From Bacteroidia bacterium (lineage in GTDB: Bacteria; Bacteroidota; Bacteroidia; CAIKAF01), in NCBI GenBank assembly GCA_016742095.1, contig JACVCJ010000004.1, positions 62,001 to 126,000 of the forward strand: a DNA stretch of 64,000 nt, in the 5' to 3' direction. The notes beneath the pieces are model-generated. The model was not told the origin of the DNA. It did no database searches and saw only the letters and a list, made by a program, of their open reading frames with translations. The position numbers and the translations under genes are program-made. Below are positions 18,084 to 27,763 of the stretch, piece after piece (positions within the stretch are counted from its first letter, which is position 1; every line of letters begins with the position of its first letter).

Positions 18084-18821
18084 TTACCAGTCGATCCAGT
18101 ATTGGCGCATGGTAGCACTGTCTGGGGTCGTAACCTGACCGTTGCGGAAAAAGAAAGGTACGCGGAATTCGGCAGAGTCTGTGGGTATGGGCGTATCTTC
18201 ATCTTCCCAGACATAGCTGATCCATTTGTAGTTCAGGAACAGGGTGTCTCCGCGGCGTTGCAGGCGGGAGGAGACGGTAACCATATCTTCCTCCTCGCCG
18301 GAATACATTTCGGCCACTACGCCATTTACCTCCTGCAGGTCTGCTACACGGCGGAAAAACATAGTATGTCCGGCACAGAAGGCAGAGCCGGTGGTACAGT
18401 AGCGTACAAAAAACAGGTCGCCTATGCGCTGGAACCCGTCGTACATATTGTTCCAGCAGCAGCTGTAATTGCCGTGCAGCAGGCGGTAGGTATGCAGTAT
18501 CTGCAGGCGGCCGTTCTCTATGCGGGCTTCAAACAGCATATGCTGCTCAAAATGATCTTCGGGAGGCGTTATCATGTAACAGCCGGTAATAAGGCCACTT
18601 TCCCTGTTCGTATAATAACGGCCGATAATATCCCGGGAGTCGTTGTAAGTGTAGGCCATGTAGGAAAGGTCCTGGGGTCTCACGCCCAAAGCCAGTGCCA
18701 TACGGAACGTGATAAAACCATCGGCCGGGATAGAAGGCGCAGGTTCAGACCCTGCATGCAGCCGGAAGTTCAGGAGCAACAGTACAAAACAAAGCAGGAA
18801 TTCAGGTTTGTGGCGGGTCAT
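18084..18821 (-). CDS. Secreted protein of unknown function
   Basis: The 245-residue protein has an N-terminal hydrophobic signal (FLLCFVLLLLNFRLHAG). The mature domain contains a Cys pair NYSCCWNN and a further Cys (STGSAFCAGH-like segment), and many aromatic residues. No known family is recognised. Its start lies 20 bases inside the uvrC coding region, in another frame, so translation is probably coupled to uvrC. The length and codon usage fit a real gene; any functional link to DNA repair is not supported. Confidence 0.65.
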   Translation of the reverse strand: MTRHKPEFLLCFVLLLLNFRLHAGSEPAPSIPADGFITFRMALALGVRPQDLSYMAYTYNDSRDIIGRYYTNRESGLITGCYMITPPEDHFEQHMLFEARIENGRLQILHTYRLLHGNYSCCWNNMYDGFQRIGDLFFVRYCTTGSAFCAGHTMFFRRVADLQEVNGVVAEMYSGEEEDMVTVSSRLQRRGDTLFLNYKWISYVWEDEDTPIPTDSAEFRVPFFFRNGQVTTPDSATMRQYWIDW

Positions 18822-20625
18822 TTTGCTGGAAATAGTTGGTTACGATAGCGGCTTTGGCCGGACCGATCACTTCAGCGATCTCTTCCCGGCTGGCTTCTTT
18901 AATACGTTTTACGGAACGGAAATGAAAGAGCAGGGCTTCGGCCGTTTTTTCGCCGATGCCTTCAATGCCGTGCAGTTCCGTTTTGATAAGTCCTTTCTGG
19001 TGCCGTTTGCGGTAATTGGTAATGCCGAAACGGTGCGCCTCGTCGCGCATGTGCTGTATCACCTTCAGGCTTTCGGATTTTTTATCGATGTACAGGGGCA
19101 GTGAATCGCCGGGGTAATAAATCTCTTCCAGGCGTTTGGCAATGCCCACGATGGCCACTTTGCCGCGTAGGCCCAGTTTCTCCAGGCTGTTGAGGGCGGC
19201 ACCGAGCTGGCCCTTACCGCCGTCGATTACGATCAGCTGGGGCAGTTCGCTGTTTTCCATCAGCATACGGTTGTAGCGGCGGTAGATCACCTCTTCCATA
19301 GTGGCAAAATCGTCCGGGCCGGTCACCGTTTTTACGTTAAAAATGCGGTAGTCCTTCTTACTGGGTTTGGCATCGCGGAACACCACGCAGGCTGAAACGG
19401 CGTAATCGCCCTGGAAGTTCGAGTTATCGAAACACTCGATGTGCCGCGGCAGTTCGGTAAGACGCAGGTCTTTGCGCATCTGCTCCAGTATGCGGTCGGT
19501 ATGCCGCTCGGGGTCTTTGATGGCCAGTTGCCGCTGTTTGTCCTTTACATAAAAGCGGTTATTGGTCTCGGCCATATCGAGCAGTTTTTTCTTATCGCCC
19601 AGTTTGGGTACCAGTATACGGATGCCTTCCACGGGCAGTTCTATTTCCATGGGCACCACAATGGTCTTTGCGGGGTTCTGAAAACGCCGGCGCAGTTCCA
19701 GGATGGCAAAAACGAGCAGTTCTTCGTCCGTTTCCTCCAGTTTCTTCTTTATTTCATTGGTAAAGGCCTGGATGATGGCCCCGTCCGACACACGGAAATA
19801 GGTGATGTAGGCCGTACCCGGATCGCTCTGGATAGCGTACACTTCCATGTCTTCCATATCGTTGTTCACCACCACGCTTTTACTGCGGAATTTTTCCAGT
19901 TCTTCCAGGCGTTCCTTGATGAGCTGAGCATCTTCAAAGCGGAATTCCGCTGCGCTTTCCATCATTTTGGTCTGCAGGTGCCGGCTCAGTTCCCGCAGGT
20001 TGCCCTTCAGGATGCGGCGTATCTGGGCTATGGACTCGTCGTAATCGCTTCGGCTCTGCAGGCCCACGCAGGGCGCTTTACAGTTGCCGATATGGTATTC
20101 CAGGCATACCTTGAACTTGCCTTTGGCGATGTTCTCCTCGCTCAGGTTCAGGTTGCAGGTACGCAGTTTGTACAGCTGTTTTATCAGGTTCAGTACCGAG
20201 CGCATGGCGCCTACATTGGCGTACGGGCCGTACATTTCGGTGCTGTGTTCCTCGGGCTGCCGGGTGGCGAATATGCGCGGGAAAGCCTCCTGTTTGATGA
20301 TGATGTGCGGGTAGGTCTTATCATCTTTCAGGTTGATGTTGTAACGCGGCTGGTACTTTTTGATGAGCGAATTTTCCAGCAGCAGGGCTTCCAGATCGCT
20401 GGCCGTAATGATGTACTGTATATCCGTGATCTGCCGCACCATAAGCCGGGTTTTGCCGGTATGCTGCGAAAAATTAGAGAAATAGGAAGACACCCGGTTC
20501 CTGAGGTTTTTCGCTTTACCAACGTAGATGATATTTTTTTCTTCGTTGAAGAACTGGTAAACCCCGGGCCGGTCGGGAAGCACACGCAGAACGGTCTGTA
20601 TATGTTCCGTAAAATCGCTGATCAT
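18802..20625 (-). CDS. uvrC: Excinuclease ABC subunit C
   Basis: UvrC makes both incisions around a lesion in nucleotide-excision repair. The 607-residue protein shows the GIY-YIG nuclease (GVYQFFNEEKNIIYVGKAKNL, residues about 20-40), a Cys cluster (CLEYHIGNCKAPC), the UVR domain that contacts UvrB (MESAAEFRFEDAQLIKERLE), the RNase H-like second nuclease (CFDNSNFQGDYAVSA; VIDGGKGQL) and a C-terminal helix-hairpin-helix (IEGIGEKTAEALL). It starts nine bases after trpS ends, with a TAACTTTA box just before its ATG that could give some independent expression. Confidence 0.97.
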   Translation of the reverse strand: MISDFTEHIQTVLRVLPDRPGVYQFFNEEKNIIYVGKAKNLRNRVSSYFSNFSQHTGKTRLMVRQITDIQYIITASDLEALLLENSLIKKYQPRYNINLKDDKTYPHIIIKQEAFPRIFATRQPEEHSTEMYGPYANVGAMRSVLNLIKQLYKLRTCNLNLSEENIAKGKFKVCLEYHIGNCKAPCVGLQSRSDYDESIAQIRRILKGNLRELSRHLQTKMMESAAEFRFEDAQLIKERLEELEKFRSKSVVVNNDMEDMEVYAIQSDPGTAYITYFRVSDGAIIQAFTNEIKKKLEETDEELLVFAILELRRRFQNPAKTIVVPMEIELPVEGIRILVPKLGDKKKLLDMAETNNRFYVKDKQRQLAIKDPERHTDRILEQMRKDLRLTELPRHIECFDNSNFQGDYAVSACVVFRDAKPSKKDYRIFNVKTVTGPDDFATMEEVIYRRYNRMLMENSELPQLIVIDGGKGQLGAALNSLEKLGLRGKVAIVGIAKRLEEIYYPGDSLPLYIDKKSESLKVIQHMRDEAHRFGITNYRKRHQKGLIKTELHGIEGIGEKTAEALLFHFRSVKRIKEASREEIAEVIGPAKAAIVTNYFQQNDPPQT

Positions 20626-20634
20626 GCCTTAAAG

Positions 20635-21612
20635 TTACGCTTTTAATCCCAGGACACTGCGCACTTCCGACAGTTTTTTACGCGCGACAACGCGGGCTTT
20701 TTCGGCCCCTACGTTCAGTTCCTTTTCCAGTTCGGCGTTGTTCTCCATAAAATAGTTGAAGCGTTCGCGCTCGGCCCGGTATTTCTGCAGGATCAGTTCG
20801 AAGAGCGCCGTTTTGGCGTGTCCGAAACCGTATCCGCCGCGCAGGTAGTTATCACGCATGGTCTCTACATCGGCCGCTTCGGCCAGCAGGCGGTACAGCG
20901 CAAACACATTGCAGGTGTCGGGGTTCTTGGGCTCTTCCAGCGGGGTACTGTCCGTAACGATGGATAGTATGTTCTTTTTCAGCTCTTTTTCCGGCAGGAA
21001 GATATTGATGGTGTTGTTGTACGACTTGCTCATTTTCTGTCCGTCGGTACCGGGAATGATCTTTACGTTCTCGTCCACCGAGGCCGCGGGTTCACGCAGG
21101 CATTCCACGCCGTAGGTGCGGTTAAAGGCGCCGGCCATATCGCGGGCCATTTCCAGGTGCTGTACCTGGTCTTTACCCACGGGCACCAGGTCTATATCGT
21201 ACAGCAGAATGTCCGAGGCCATCAGCACGGGATAGGTAAAGAGACCGGCATTCACGTCGGACAGGCGCTCGCTCTTGTCTTTGAAGGAGTGCGCATTGGC
21301 CAGCATGGGAAAGGGCGTAAAGCAGCTCAGGTACCAGGTAAGTTCGCATACTTCGGTCACGTCGCTCTGGCGGTAAAAGGTATTCTTCTGCGTATCGAAA
21401 CCGAACGCAAGCCAGGCCGAAGCTACGGCACGGGTGTTGTACGCGCGGGTCTCCGGATCTTTTACGGCAGTAAGGGTGTGCAGGTCGGCAATGAACGCGA
21501 ACGAATCGGTCTCTGCTTGCTGCGACAGCTGGATCATGGGCTGAATGGCCCCCAGTATGTTGCCCAGGTGGGGCACGCCTGTGGCCTGAATTCCTGTGAG
21601 TATACGTGGCAT
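20635..21612 (-). CDS. trpS: Tryptophanyl-tRNA synthetase
   Basis: It charges tRNA-Trp with tryptophan. The 325-residue protein has the class I signatures HLGN (HIGH-like, residues 15-18, in GVPHLGNILGAI) and KMSKS (near 193-197, in DGQKMSKSYNNT). The C-terminus holds the usual anticodon-binding helices. The start at 21612 (MPRILTGIQATG) matches the family; the ATG 14 codons upstream would extend into the divergent promoter. It is the first gene of the minus-strand unit with uvrC and the two secreted proteins. Confidence 0.97.
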   Translation of the reverse strand: MPRILTGIQATGVPHLGNILGAIQPMIQLSQQAETDSFAFIADLHTLTAVKDPETRAYNTRAVASAWLAFGFDTQKNTFYRQSDVTEVCELTWYLSCFTPFPMLANAHSFKDKSERLSDVNAGLFTYPVLMASDILLYDIDLVPVGKDQVQHLEMARDMAGAFNRTYGVECLREPAASVDENVKIIPGTDGQKMSKSYNNTINIFLPEKELKKNILSIVTDSTPLEEPKNPDTCNVFALYRLLAEAADVETMRDNYLRGGYGFGHAKTALFELILQKYRAERERFNYFMENNAELEKELNVGAEKARVVARKKLSEVRSVLGLKA

Positions 21613-21620
21613 AATTATGC

Positions 21621-21638
21621 TAACTTTGCACAAAGATA
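21621..21638. promoter_or_regulatory. Back-to-back divergent -7 boxes between trpS and the DUF3109 gene
   Basis: TAACTTTG (21621-21628, plus) and TATCTTTG on the minus strand (plus-strand CAAAGATA, 21631-21638) are both exact TAnnTTTG boxes two bases apart. They form an imperfect palindrome in the 44-base gap. The two promoters would overlap and may compete. Confidence 0.6.
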
Positions 21639-21656
21639 ACAAAGAGCGGCGCATTC

Positions 21657-22250
21657 ATGATCGAGATCGGAGAAAGCATTGTGAGCCTGGACGTATTTCA
21701 GCGCAGGTTCGTGTGCGACCTGGCGGCCTGTAAAGGGGCCTGCTGTGTGCATGGCGACAGTGGTGCCCCGCTCGATGCGGAAGAAGCCGATCTGCTACAG
21801 AGCGTGTACCCGCAGGTAGAGCCGTATATGCGTGCTGAAGGAATACAGGCCGTGGAAGCCCAGGGCTATGCCGTTACGGATGAGGACGGCGACCTGGTTA
21901 CGCCCCTGGTTTCGGCCGGAGGGGAATGTGCTTACGTGTATTTCGACGAAAGCGGCACGGCCAAATGCGCCGTGGAAAAAGCGTATCTCGAAGGCAGAAC
22001 GGACTGGAAAAAGCCGCTCAGCTGCCATTTATATCCCATACGCATTAAAAAGTACAGCCGTTTCGAAGCGGTACAGTACCATGAGTGGGACATCTGCAAA
22101 CCGGCCTGCGAATGCGGCGAAAAACTGCAGGTACCCGTATACGCCTTCCTGAAAGAACCCCTTATACGAAAATACGGCCCGGAATGGTATGCCGAACTGG
22201 AACTGGTTGCCAGAGAGCTGAAAGCCCAGGGGAAAGACCTGGAACGATAG
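21657..22250 (+). CDS. DUF3109 family protein (Cys-rich)
   Basis: The 197-residue protein fits the Bacteroidota DUF3109 family. It has many cysteines in conserved contexts: VCDLAACKGACC near the N-terminus, GGECAYV, AKCAVEKA, SCHLYPIRI and ICKPACECGEK. The pattern resembles YkgJ/CxxCxxCC-type metal or Fe-S binding proteins, so metal binding is likely, but no reaction is known. It is divergent from trpS and convergent with the HigA-like gene 20 bases away. Confidence 0.85.
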   Translation: MIEIGESIVSLDVFQRRFVCDLAACKGACCVHGDSGAPLDAEEADLLQSVYPQVEPYMRAEGIQAVEAQGYAVTDEDGDLVTPLVSAGGECAYVYFDESGTAKCAVEKAYLEGRTDWKKPLSCHLYPIRIKKYSRFEAVQYHEWDICKPACECGEKLQVPVYAFLKEPLIRKYGPEWYAELELVARELKAQGKDLER

Positions 22251-22269
22251 GTAAGCTCCAAAGGAATAT

Positions 22270-22689
22270 TCAGGAAACTTTTTCTTTTTTCACTTTATCC
22301 CGGCTGATGGGGTAGGGCCGTAGTAATATCTCCAGCGGATAGCCGAAAAGCTGGCTGATCTTGCGGGCCATCTCTTTAGAGATCGCTCTTTTGCTATGGA
22401 GAATATCGGAAATATAAGCACGGCTTACTTCCAGTTTTCTGGCCAGGGCGGAGCCGTTCAGATCTTCAGATTCCATGATATACTGAAGGGCATCTAAGCC
22501 ATTCATTTCTTCGGAATGTACAATGCCTGTTTCCGCTTCATAGGTTTTCAGCAGGAGTGTAAGTAATTCAATTTCAGAAAGGATCTCCGGGTCCTGAGGG
22601 CTATCGGAAAGCAGTTCTTCCAGTACTTTTCCATACGCTGTATACTGTTCTGCAGAGTGGATAACGCTGTATTTGATCGTGGCGGCCAT
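22270..22689 (-). CDS. HigA-like HTH antitoxin
   Basis: The 139-residue protein has an N-terminal helical HigA-type region (HSAEQYTAYGKVLEELL) and an XRE helix-turn-helix at about residues 78-118 (LNGSALARKLEVSRAYISDILHS). This arrangement is typical of antitoxins that neutralise HigB ribosome-dependent mRNA interferases and repress their own operon. The open frame extends upstream to 22800, but MAATIKYSVI is the family-like start. The toxin-like gene upstream overlaps it by 142 bases. Confidence 0.85.
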   Translation of the reverse strand: MAATIKYSVIHSAEQYTAYGKVLEELLSDSPQDPEILSEIELLTLLLKTYEAETGIVHSEEMNGLDALQYIMESEDLNGSALARKLEVSRAYISDILHSKRAISKEMARKISQLFGYPLEILLRPYPISRDKVKKEKVS

Positions 22690-23036
22690 AGTAAATGAGT
22701 TGAATGGTCTGTATAATTTGTGATTGTATATTGAAGATTGGCTTTGCAGATATTCGTATATTCTGCGTGCGTTCCCATCCATTCTGCAGCCAGGTAGCAT
22801 CTTTCCTGTAAAAAACGAACGGAAACAATAAGGCGGTATTGATTTCCCTTAAGGTTAAATACCAGCCTGTTATTTTTAAGGATCGAAACAGTGGGAAAAT
22901 CATCTTTGATCTTATTAATGCTTTTCCAGTGTAAAGATTCAACGGTGTGAATGAAACCTTTGATCACCGACTCTTTTTGTGCCTGTTTTTTCCAGAAATG
23001 AATAAGTTGAACTTTTCGTTGCAGGTAATTTTCCAT
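22548..23036 (-). CDS. HigB-like toxin with C-terminal extension
   Basis: HigB toxins are RelE-fold mRNA interferases. Residues 1-95 show the family pattern: LIHFWKKQAQ, TVESLHWKSINKIKDDFP, SILKNNRLVFNLKGNQYRLIV and GTHAEY (89-94). Normal HigB is about 100 residues; this frame continues to 162 residues and overlaps higA by 142 bases. The extra 60 residues show no family character and are encoded by the antitoxin's leader and start. The likely cause is loss of the original stop codon after about residue 107. Whether the extended protein is active is open. Alternatively there is a small sequence error. Confidence 0.75.
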   Translation of the reverse strand: MENYLQRKVQLIHFWKKQAQKESVIKGFIHTVESLHWKSINKIKDDFPTVSILKNNRLVFNLKGNQYRLIVSVRFLQERCYLAAEWMGTHAEYTNICKANLQYTITNYTDHSTHLLWPPRSNTALSTLQNSIQRMEKYWKNCFPIALRTRRSFLKLNYLHSC

Positions 23037-23800
23037 ACTCGTGTTGTTGTTGAATTATCCGTGTTTTCATAACTGATTGATTTTAATTCCTGATTGTAAA
23101 AATGAATGAACGGTCTTTTGTAATGAAGGTGGTTTATGCAAAGATAATAAAAAAAATGAAATGTCAACCATTGGCTGACAAAATTTATTTGCCATTCGTG
23201 CTGATATTTATACGAAAACAAGCCGGGCTGCCGCTGTATTAAAAAATAAGCCTTTATCGTTACGCTGTGTATCCCCAGTGTTAAATTTTCTTAGCGGCCG
23301 CCGGATCGGGTGTCTGATTATCAGTGTATTGATGCGAAAACCCGGCCGCAACGGGCCATAGCGGGACCCGCCCGGCCGGAATGTGCATAACCACAAATGC
23401 TGGCGGCGAAATAAACAGAAAGCTGTTGATAGCAGGCGGAAACAAAATTCCCCTTTCCCCCGTTATTGAAGTATATTTACATGGCGAATTGATAATGAAA
23501 AGATTGTAGCTTCTGTTCTGGTTTTCTGTGTGTTAGCATTATTTCCCCGCGAACGGCTTTGATATGTAAGGCATTACCCCATTGTTAATAAAAGGCTAAA
23601 AAGTCTGACTTGATACAAGGCAGAAATTGGCCAAATTTGTAAGGTCAAAAAAGCGAGCTTGATCGCTGCCCTATTACAAATTTCACGCACTGACATTCAA
23701 TATGTTATCCGCAATAAGCACACCGCGGAGGGGATATTGTCGTCTGTAGTGAATCCGTGAAAAGGCAGCATATAATATATAAACCTCTTATTCGTACAGT
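23037..23800. other. 764-base non-coding gap upstream of nrdB
   Basis: The higB-proximal third is AT-rich. Around 23290-23390 there is a GC-rich segment with repeated CGGCCG/CCCGGCC words, and then a return to moderate AT. Short open frames here (for example 23208-23396 minus) have no recognisable product. I see no tRNA, rRNA or known riboswitch. The nrd promoter presumably lies in the last 200 bases. Confidence 0.5.
23610..23639 (+). promoter_or_regulatory. Candidate nrdBA promoter
   Basis: TTG at 23610-23612 is followed after 19 bases by CAAATTTG (23632-23639), one mismatch from the Bacteroidota TAnnTTTG box. It would give a leader of about 155 bases before nrdB. No NrdR box was recognised. 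Confidence 0.3.
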
Positions 23801-24874
23801 ATGGAAAACGAAGTGAAAATTGAAACTGACCTGAATTCCGGTAACATCCTTCCCAAGGGTATTACCACCGATGTTGAACCGATCCTGCAGGAAAACCCGG
23901 ATCGTTTTGTATTATACCCGATCCGTTTCGACGATCTGTGGGCTTACTATAAAAAGGCCGAAGGCAGCTTCTGGACGGCCGAGGAAATTGACCTGGCCGC
24001 CGACCTGCACGACTGGAACAACCGCCTTAACGACGATGAGCGTCACTTTGTGAAGCACGTACTGGCCTTTTTTGCTGCCAGCGACGGTATCGTGAACGAG
24101 AACCTGGCCGAGAACTTCGTACGTGAAGTACAGTATAGCGAGGCTAAATTCTTCTACGGATTCCAGATCATGATGGAAAACGTACACAGTGAAACCTATT
24201 CCCTGCTCATCGATACCTATATCCGCGACGAAAAGGAAAAAATGGGCCTGTTCCAGGCAATGGACACCCTGGACTGTGTGAAGAAAAAAGCCCAGTGGGC
24301 CCTGCGCTGGATCGAATCCGACAGCTTTGCCGAGCGCCTCATCGCCTTTGCCGCCGTGGAAGGTATCTTCTTCTCCGGTTCGTTCTGCTCCATCTTCTGG
24401 CTCAAAAAACGCGGCCTGATGCCGGGTCTGGCCTTCAGCAACGAGCTTATCTCGCGTGACGAAGGTCTGCACTGCGATTTCGCCTGCCACCTGTACACGC
24501 AGCACATCATCAATAAACTGCCCAGTGAGCGTATCCGCCAGATCATTACCGAGGCCGTGACCATCGAAAAGGAATTCGTATGCGATGCCCTGCCCGTGCG
24601 CCTCATCGGTATGAATGCCGATATGATGAGCCAGTACATCGAGTTCGTGGCCGACCGCCTGCTGGCCGAACTGGGTGTGGAAAAATATTACAACGCCACC
24701 AATCCCTTCGACTTTATGGAATACATTTCCATGGAAACGAAAACGAACTTCTTCGAACGCCGTGTGGCCGAGTACCGTAAGGCCGGCCGCCGCCTCAACA
24801 TGGAGGAAAGCACTGCCGAGAACGAAGGGGAAGCCACGTCCTCACAGTCCTTCTCACTGGATGCCGATTTTTAA
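23801..24874 (+). CDS. nrdB: Ribonucleoside-diphosphate reductase subunit beta (class Ia)
   Basis: NrdB holds the di-iron centre and tyrosyl radical that start deoxyribonucleotide synthesis. The 357-residue protein shows the first ligand region ([19 protein letters not shown], likely Asp95) and [12 protein letters not shown] with Glu126, His129 and the expected radical Tyr133. The second half-site is visible in [19 protein letters not shown] and [15 protein letters not shown]. The acidic, flexible C-terminus (ending SLDADF) should contact NrdA. nrdA follows after 31 bases. Confidence 0.96.
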   Translation: MENEVKIETDLNSGNILPKGITTDVEPILQENPDRFVLYPIRFDDLWAYYKKAEGSFWTAEEIDLAADLHDWNNRLNDDERHFVKHVLAFFAASDGIVNENLAENFVREVQYSEAKFFYGFQIMMENVHSETYSLLIDTYIRDEKEKMGLFQAMDTLDCVKKKAQWALRWIESDSFAERLIAFAAVEGIFFSGSFCSIFWLKKRGLMPGLAFSNELISRDEGLHCDFACHLYTQHIINKLPSERIRQIITEAVTIEKEFVCDALPVRLIGMNADMMSQYIEFVADRLLAELGVEKYYNATNPFDFMEYISMETKTNFFERRVAEYRKAGRRLNMEESTAENEGEATSSQSFSLDADF

Positions 24875-24905
24875 TTAACTTACCTTACAACCTGGCTGAA
24901 TAATT

Positions 24906-27431
24906 ATGATGTATGTAATAAAAAGAGACGGTAGAAAAGAATCTGTAAAATTCGATAAGATCACCGCCCGTATCAATAAACTCTGCTATAACCTGAACCC
25001 TGAGTTCGTAGACCCCGTAGCCGTTTCGCAACGTGTGATACAGGGTGTGCGCGATGGCGTACAGACCACCGACCTGGACAACCTGGCTGCCGAAACTGCC
25101 GCCACGCTTACGGTACGTCACCCGGACTACGCCCTGCTGGCCTCCCGCATTGCCGTGAGCAACCTGCACAAGAATACCGAGAAATCCTTCTCCAAAACCA
25201 TGGAGATGCTTTACGTATACATCGATCCCAAGACCAACGAACGCGCTTCGCTGCTGGCCGATGACGTATACGACGTGATCCAGAAGAACGCGGAACTGCT
25301 GGATTCCACCATTATATACGACCGCGACTATAATTTTGACTATTTCGGCTTTAAAACGCTGGAAAAATCCTATCTGCTCAAGCTCGACGGTAAAACGGCC
25401 GAGCGTCCGCAGCACATGTACATGCGCGTAGCCATTGGTATCCATAAGAACGATATCCAGGCGGCCATCGAGACCTACCACCTGCTTTCAGAGGGCTGGT
25501 TCACGCATGCCACACCTACGCTGTTCAACGCCGGTACGCCCAAACCGCAGATGTCGTCCTGCTTCCTGCTTACCATGAAGGAAGACAGCATCGCCGGCAT
25601 CTACGATACCCTGAAACAGTGCGCCAAAATTTCGCAGTCTGCCGGCGGTATCGGCCTCAGCATACACAACATCCGCGCCAAAGGTTCCTATATTAAAGGC
25701 ACCAACGGTACCAGTAACGGTATCGTTCCCATGCTGCGCGTATTTAACGATACGGCCCGTTATGTAGACCAGGGCGGCGGAAAACGTAAAGGTTCCTTTG
25801 CGGTGTACATCGAGCCCTGGCACGACGATATCTTCGACTTCCTGGACCTGCGCAAGAACCACGGTAAAGAAGAACTCCGCGCCCGCGACCTGTTCCTGGC
25901 CCTCTGGGTGCCCGACCTGTTCATGAAACGCGTGAAGGAAGACGGTCACTGGACCCTGTTCTGTCCGAACGAAGCTCCCGGTCTGTCCGAAGCGTACGGT
26001 CCGGATTTTGAGACCCTGTTCATCAAATACGAGAACGAAGGCAAAGGCCGCCGTACTATCAAGGCGCGCGATCTGTGGGCTGCCGTACTGGATGCCCAGA
26101 TCGAGACCGGCACACCGTACATCCTGTACAAAGATGCCGCCAACCTCAAAAGCAACCAGAAAAACCTGGGGACCATCAAGTCTTCGAACCTGTGTACCGA
26201 GATCATGGAATATACTTCGTCCGAAGAAGTGGCCGTTTGTAACCTGGCATCCATTGCCCTGCCCAAATTCGTGACCGAAGACAAACAGTTCGATTTCAAC
26301 CGTCTTTTCGAAGTTACCTACGTAGCTACGAAAAACCTGAACAAGATCATTGACTTTAACTACTACCCGGTTCCGGAAGCCCGCTACTCGAACCTGCGCA
26401 ACCGTCCCATCGGACTGGGCGTACAGGGCCTTGCCGATACTTTTGTGCGCATGCGCCTGCCTTTCGACAGCGAAGAGGCCAAAACCCTGAACCGCGATAT
26501 CTTCGAAGCCATTTACTTTGCCGCGCTTACTGCCTCCAAAGACCTGGCCAAAGAACACGGCGCCTACGAGACCTACGAAGGTTCGCCGATCTCCAAAGGT
26601 ATCTTCCAGTTCGATATGTGGAACGTGAAGCCCAGCAACCGCTGGGAATGGGACGTACTGCGTGACGAGATCCTGAAACACGGCGTGCGCAACTCCCTGC
26701 TGATGGCCCCCATGCCTACGGCTTCCACCGCACAGATCCTGGGTAATAACGAATGTTTCGAGCCTTTCAGCAGCAATATGTACACCCGCAACGTACTCAG
26801 CGGTACCTTCCCGGTGGTGAACAAATACCTGCTGAACGACCTGGTGTCCCTGGGCCTGTGGAACGAAGGCATGAAGAACAAGATCATGACCCACAACGGT
26901 TCCATACAGAACATACAGGAGATCCCGGACAACATCAAGGCGCTGTACAAAACGGTATGGGAGATCAAACAGCGCGACCTGATCGATATGGCGGCCGACC
27001 GCGGTGCTTTCATCGACCAGTCGCAGTCGCTGAACATCTTTATCGATCAGCCCAACCACGCCAAACTGACGTCTATGCACTTCTACGGCTGGGAAAAAGG
27101 TCTCAAGACGGGTATGTACTACCTGCGTACCAAACCGGCTTCACAGGCCATTAAATTCACCGTGCCTTCGCAGAACTTCAACGACAAGGCCCCTGCCGAA
27201 AAAGCAGCAGAAACGGAAAAAGCCGTGGTTGCCGCTGCAGTAACGGCACCTGTTGCCACAGCCGTAGCCGAACCGGTAGCGGAATACCGCACGCCGGAGC
27301 CGGAAACCGTATACGCACCGGTACAGCCCGTAGAAGCCAAAAAAGCCGACTGGAGCGATGAACCCAGCGTAAACGACCAGCTGAGCTGCTCATTAGACAA
27401 CCCGGAAGGTTGCGAAATGTGCGGATCGTAG
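24906..27431 (+). CDS. nrdA: Ribonucleoside-diphosphate reductase subunit alpha (class Ia)
   Basis: NrdA binds ribonucleotides and reduces them using the radical from NrdB. The 841-residue protein begins with an ATP-cone ([16 protein letters not shown]), the allosteric activity site. The active-site cysteines are in SSCFLL, NLCTEI and VCNLAS, and the finger loop is [20 protein letters not shown]. The C-terminal redox pair is CEMC in the last seven residues, preceded by an unusual Ala/Val/Pro/Glu-rich flexible linker of about 75 residues that lets the tail swing into the active site. It is the second gene of the nrdBA operon and is followed by a strong terminator. Confidence 0.97.
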   Translation: MMYVIKRDGRKESVKFDKITARINKLCYNLNPEFVDPVAVSQRVIQGVRDGVQTTDLDNLAAETAATLTVRHPDYALLASRIAVSNLHKNTEKSFSKTMEMLYVYIDPKTNERASLLADDVYDVIQKNAELLDSTIIYDRDYNFDYFGFKTLEKSYLLKLDGKTAERPQHMYMRVAIGIHKNDIQAAIETYHLLSEGWFTHATPTLFNAGTPKPQMSSCFLLTMKEDSIAGIYDTLKQCAKISQSAGGIGLSIHNIRAKGSYIKGTNGTSNGIVPMLRVFNDTARYVDQGGGKRKGSFAVYIEPWHDDIFDFLDLRKNHGKEELRARDLFLALWVPDLFMKRVKEDGHWTLFCPNEAPGLSEAYGPDFETLFIKYENEGKGRRTIKARDLWAAVLDAQIETGTPYILYKDAANLKSNQKNLGTIKSSNLCTEIMEYTSSEEVAVCNLASIALPKFVTEDKQFDFNRLFEVTYVATKNLNKIIDFNYYPVPEARYSNLRNRPIGLGVQGLADTFVRMRLPFDSEEAKTLNRDIFEAIYFAALTASKDLAKEHGAYETYEGSPISKGIFQFDMWNVKPSNRWEWDVLRDEILKHGVRNSLLMAPMPTASTAQILGNNECFEPFSSNMYTRNVLSGTFPVVNKYLLNDLVSLGLWNEGMKNKIMTHNGSIQNIQEIPDNIKALYKTVWEIKQRDLIDMAADRGAFIDQSQSLNIFIDQPNHAKLTSMHFYGWEKGLKTGMYYLRTKPASQAIKFTVPSQNFNDKAPAEKAAETEKAVVAAAVTAPVATAVAEPVAEYRTPEPETVYAPVQPVEAKKADWSDEPSVNDQLSCSLDNPEGCEMCGS

Positions 27432-27455
27432 AATAAAAAGACTGTAATTGATCTT

Positions 27456-27493
27456 AACAAGGAAGCTCTGCATGAGCGGAGTTTCCTTGTTTT
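27456..27493 (+). terminator. Rho-independent terminator after nrdA
   Basis: AACAAGGAAGCTCTGC / GCGGAGTTTCCTTGTT form a long imperfect hairpin with loop ATGA, followed by T residues. It also marks the left limit of the AT-rich block. Confidence 0.9.
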
Positions 27494-27763
27494 ATAAATA
27501 TAATCGTTTAATTACCTCTAAAGCGACTCAACCTAACTAACCTTAACCTCAACCAATACAAATTTCTCTTATTTAATTAAAATTAGTTGTTATTCTTACA
27601 CGTACGTGTAGGCTTATGTGGCTTTTTTGGGATAACTAATTGACACCTTTTTTGTAGTCAATTTTAGCTATATATGTTGATTAATTGAAAAGTAAAGAGA
27701 GTAATTAGGTACGGATAATAACGGCAACCGTTTAGGAATTAAGTAAATGAAAAGTCTCTGCGT
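27494..27763. other. AT-rich leader at the left end of the inserted block
   Basis: Composition changes abruptly to AT-rich here. A perfect 14-base palindrome, TACACGTACGTGTA, lies at 27597-27610. An inverted repeat AATTGAC...GTCAATT lies at about 27640-27664, just before a TATATATG run. These could be an operator and promoter for the NTPase gene. No tRNA or integrase gene is present. Confidence 0.5.

Noticed and set aside
23208..23396. A 62-codon frame in the nrdB leader
   Set aside because: Arg/Gly/Pro-rich composition from a GC-rich patch, no ribosome-binding context, no family.
25488..27080. A 530-codon antisense frame over nrdA
   Set aside because: nrdA is certain; the antisense product has no motifs.
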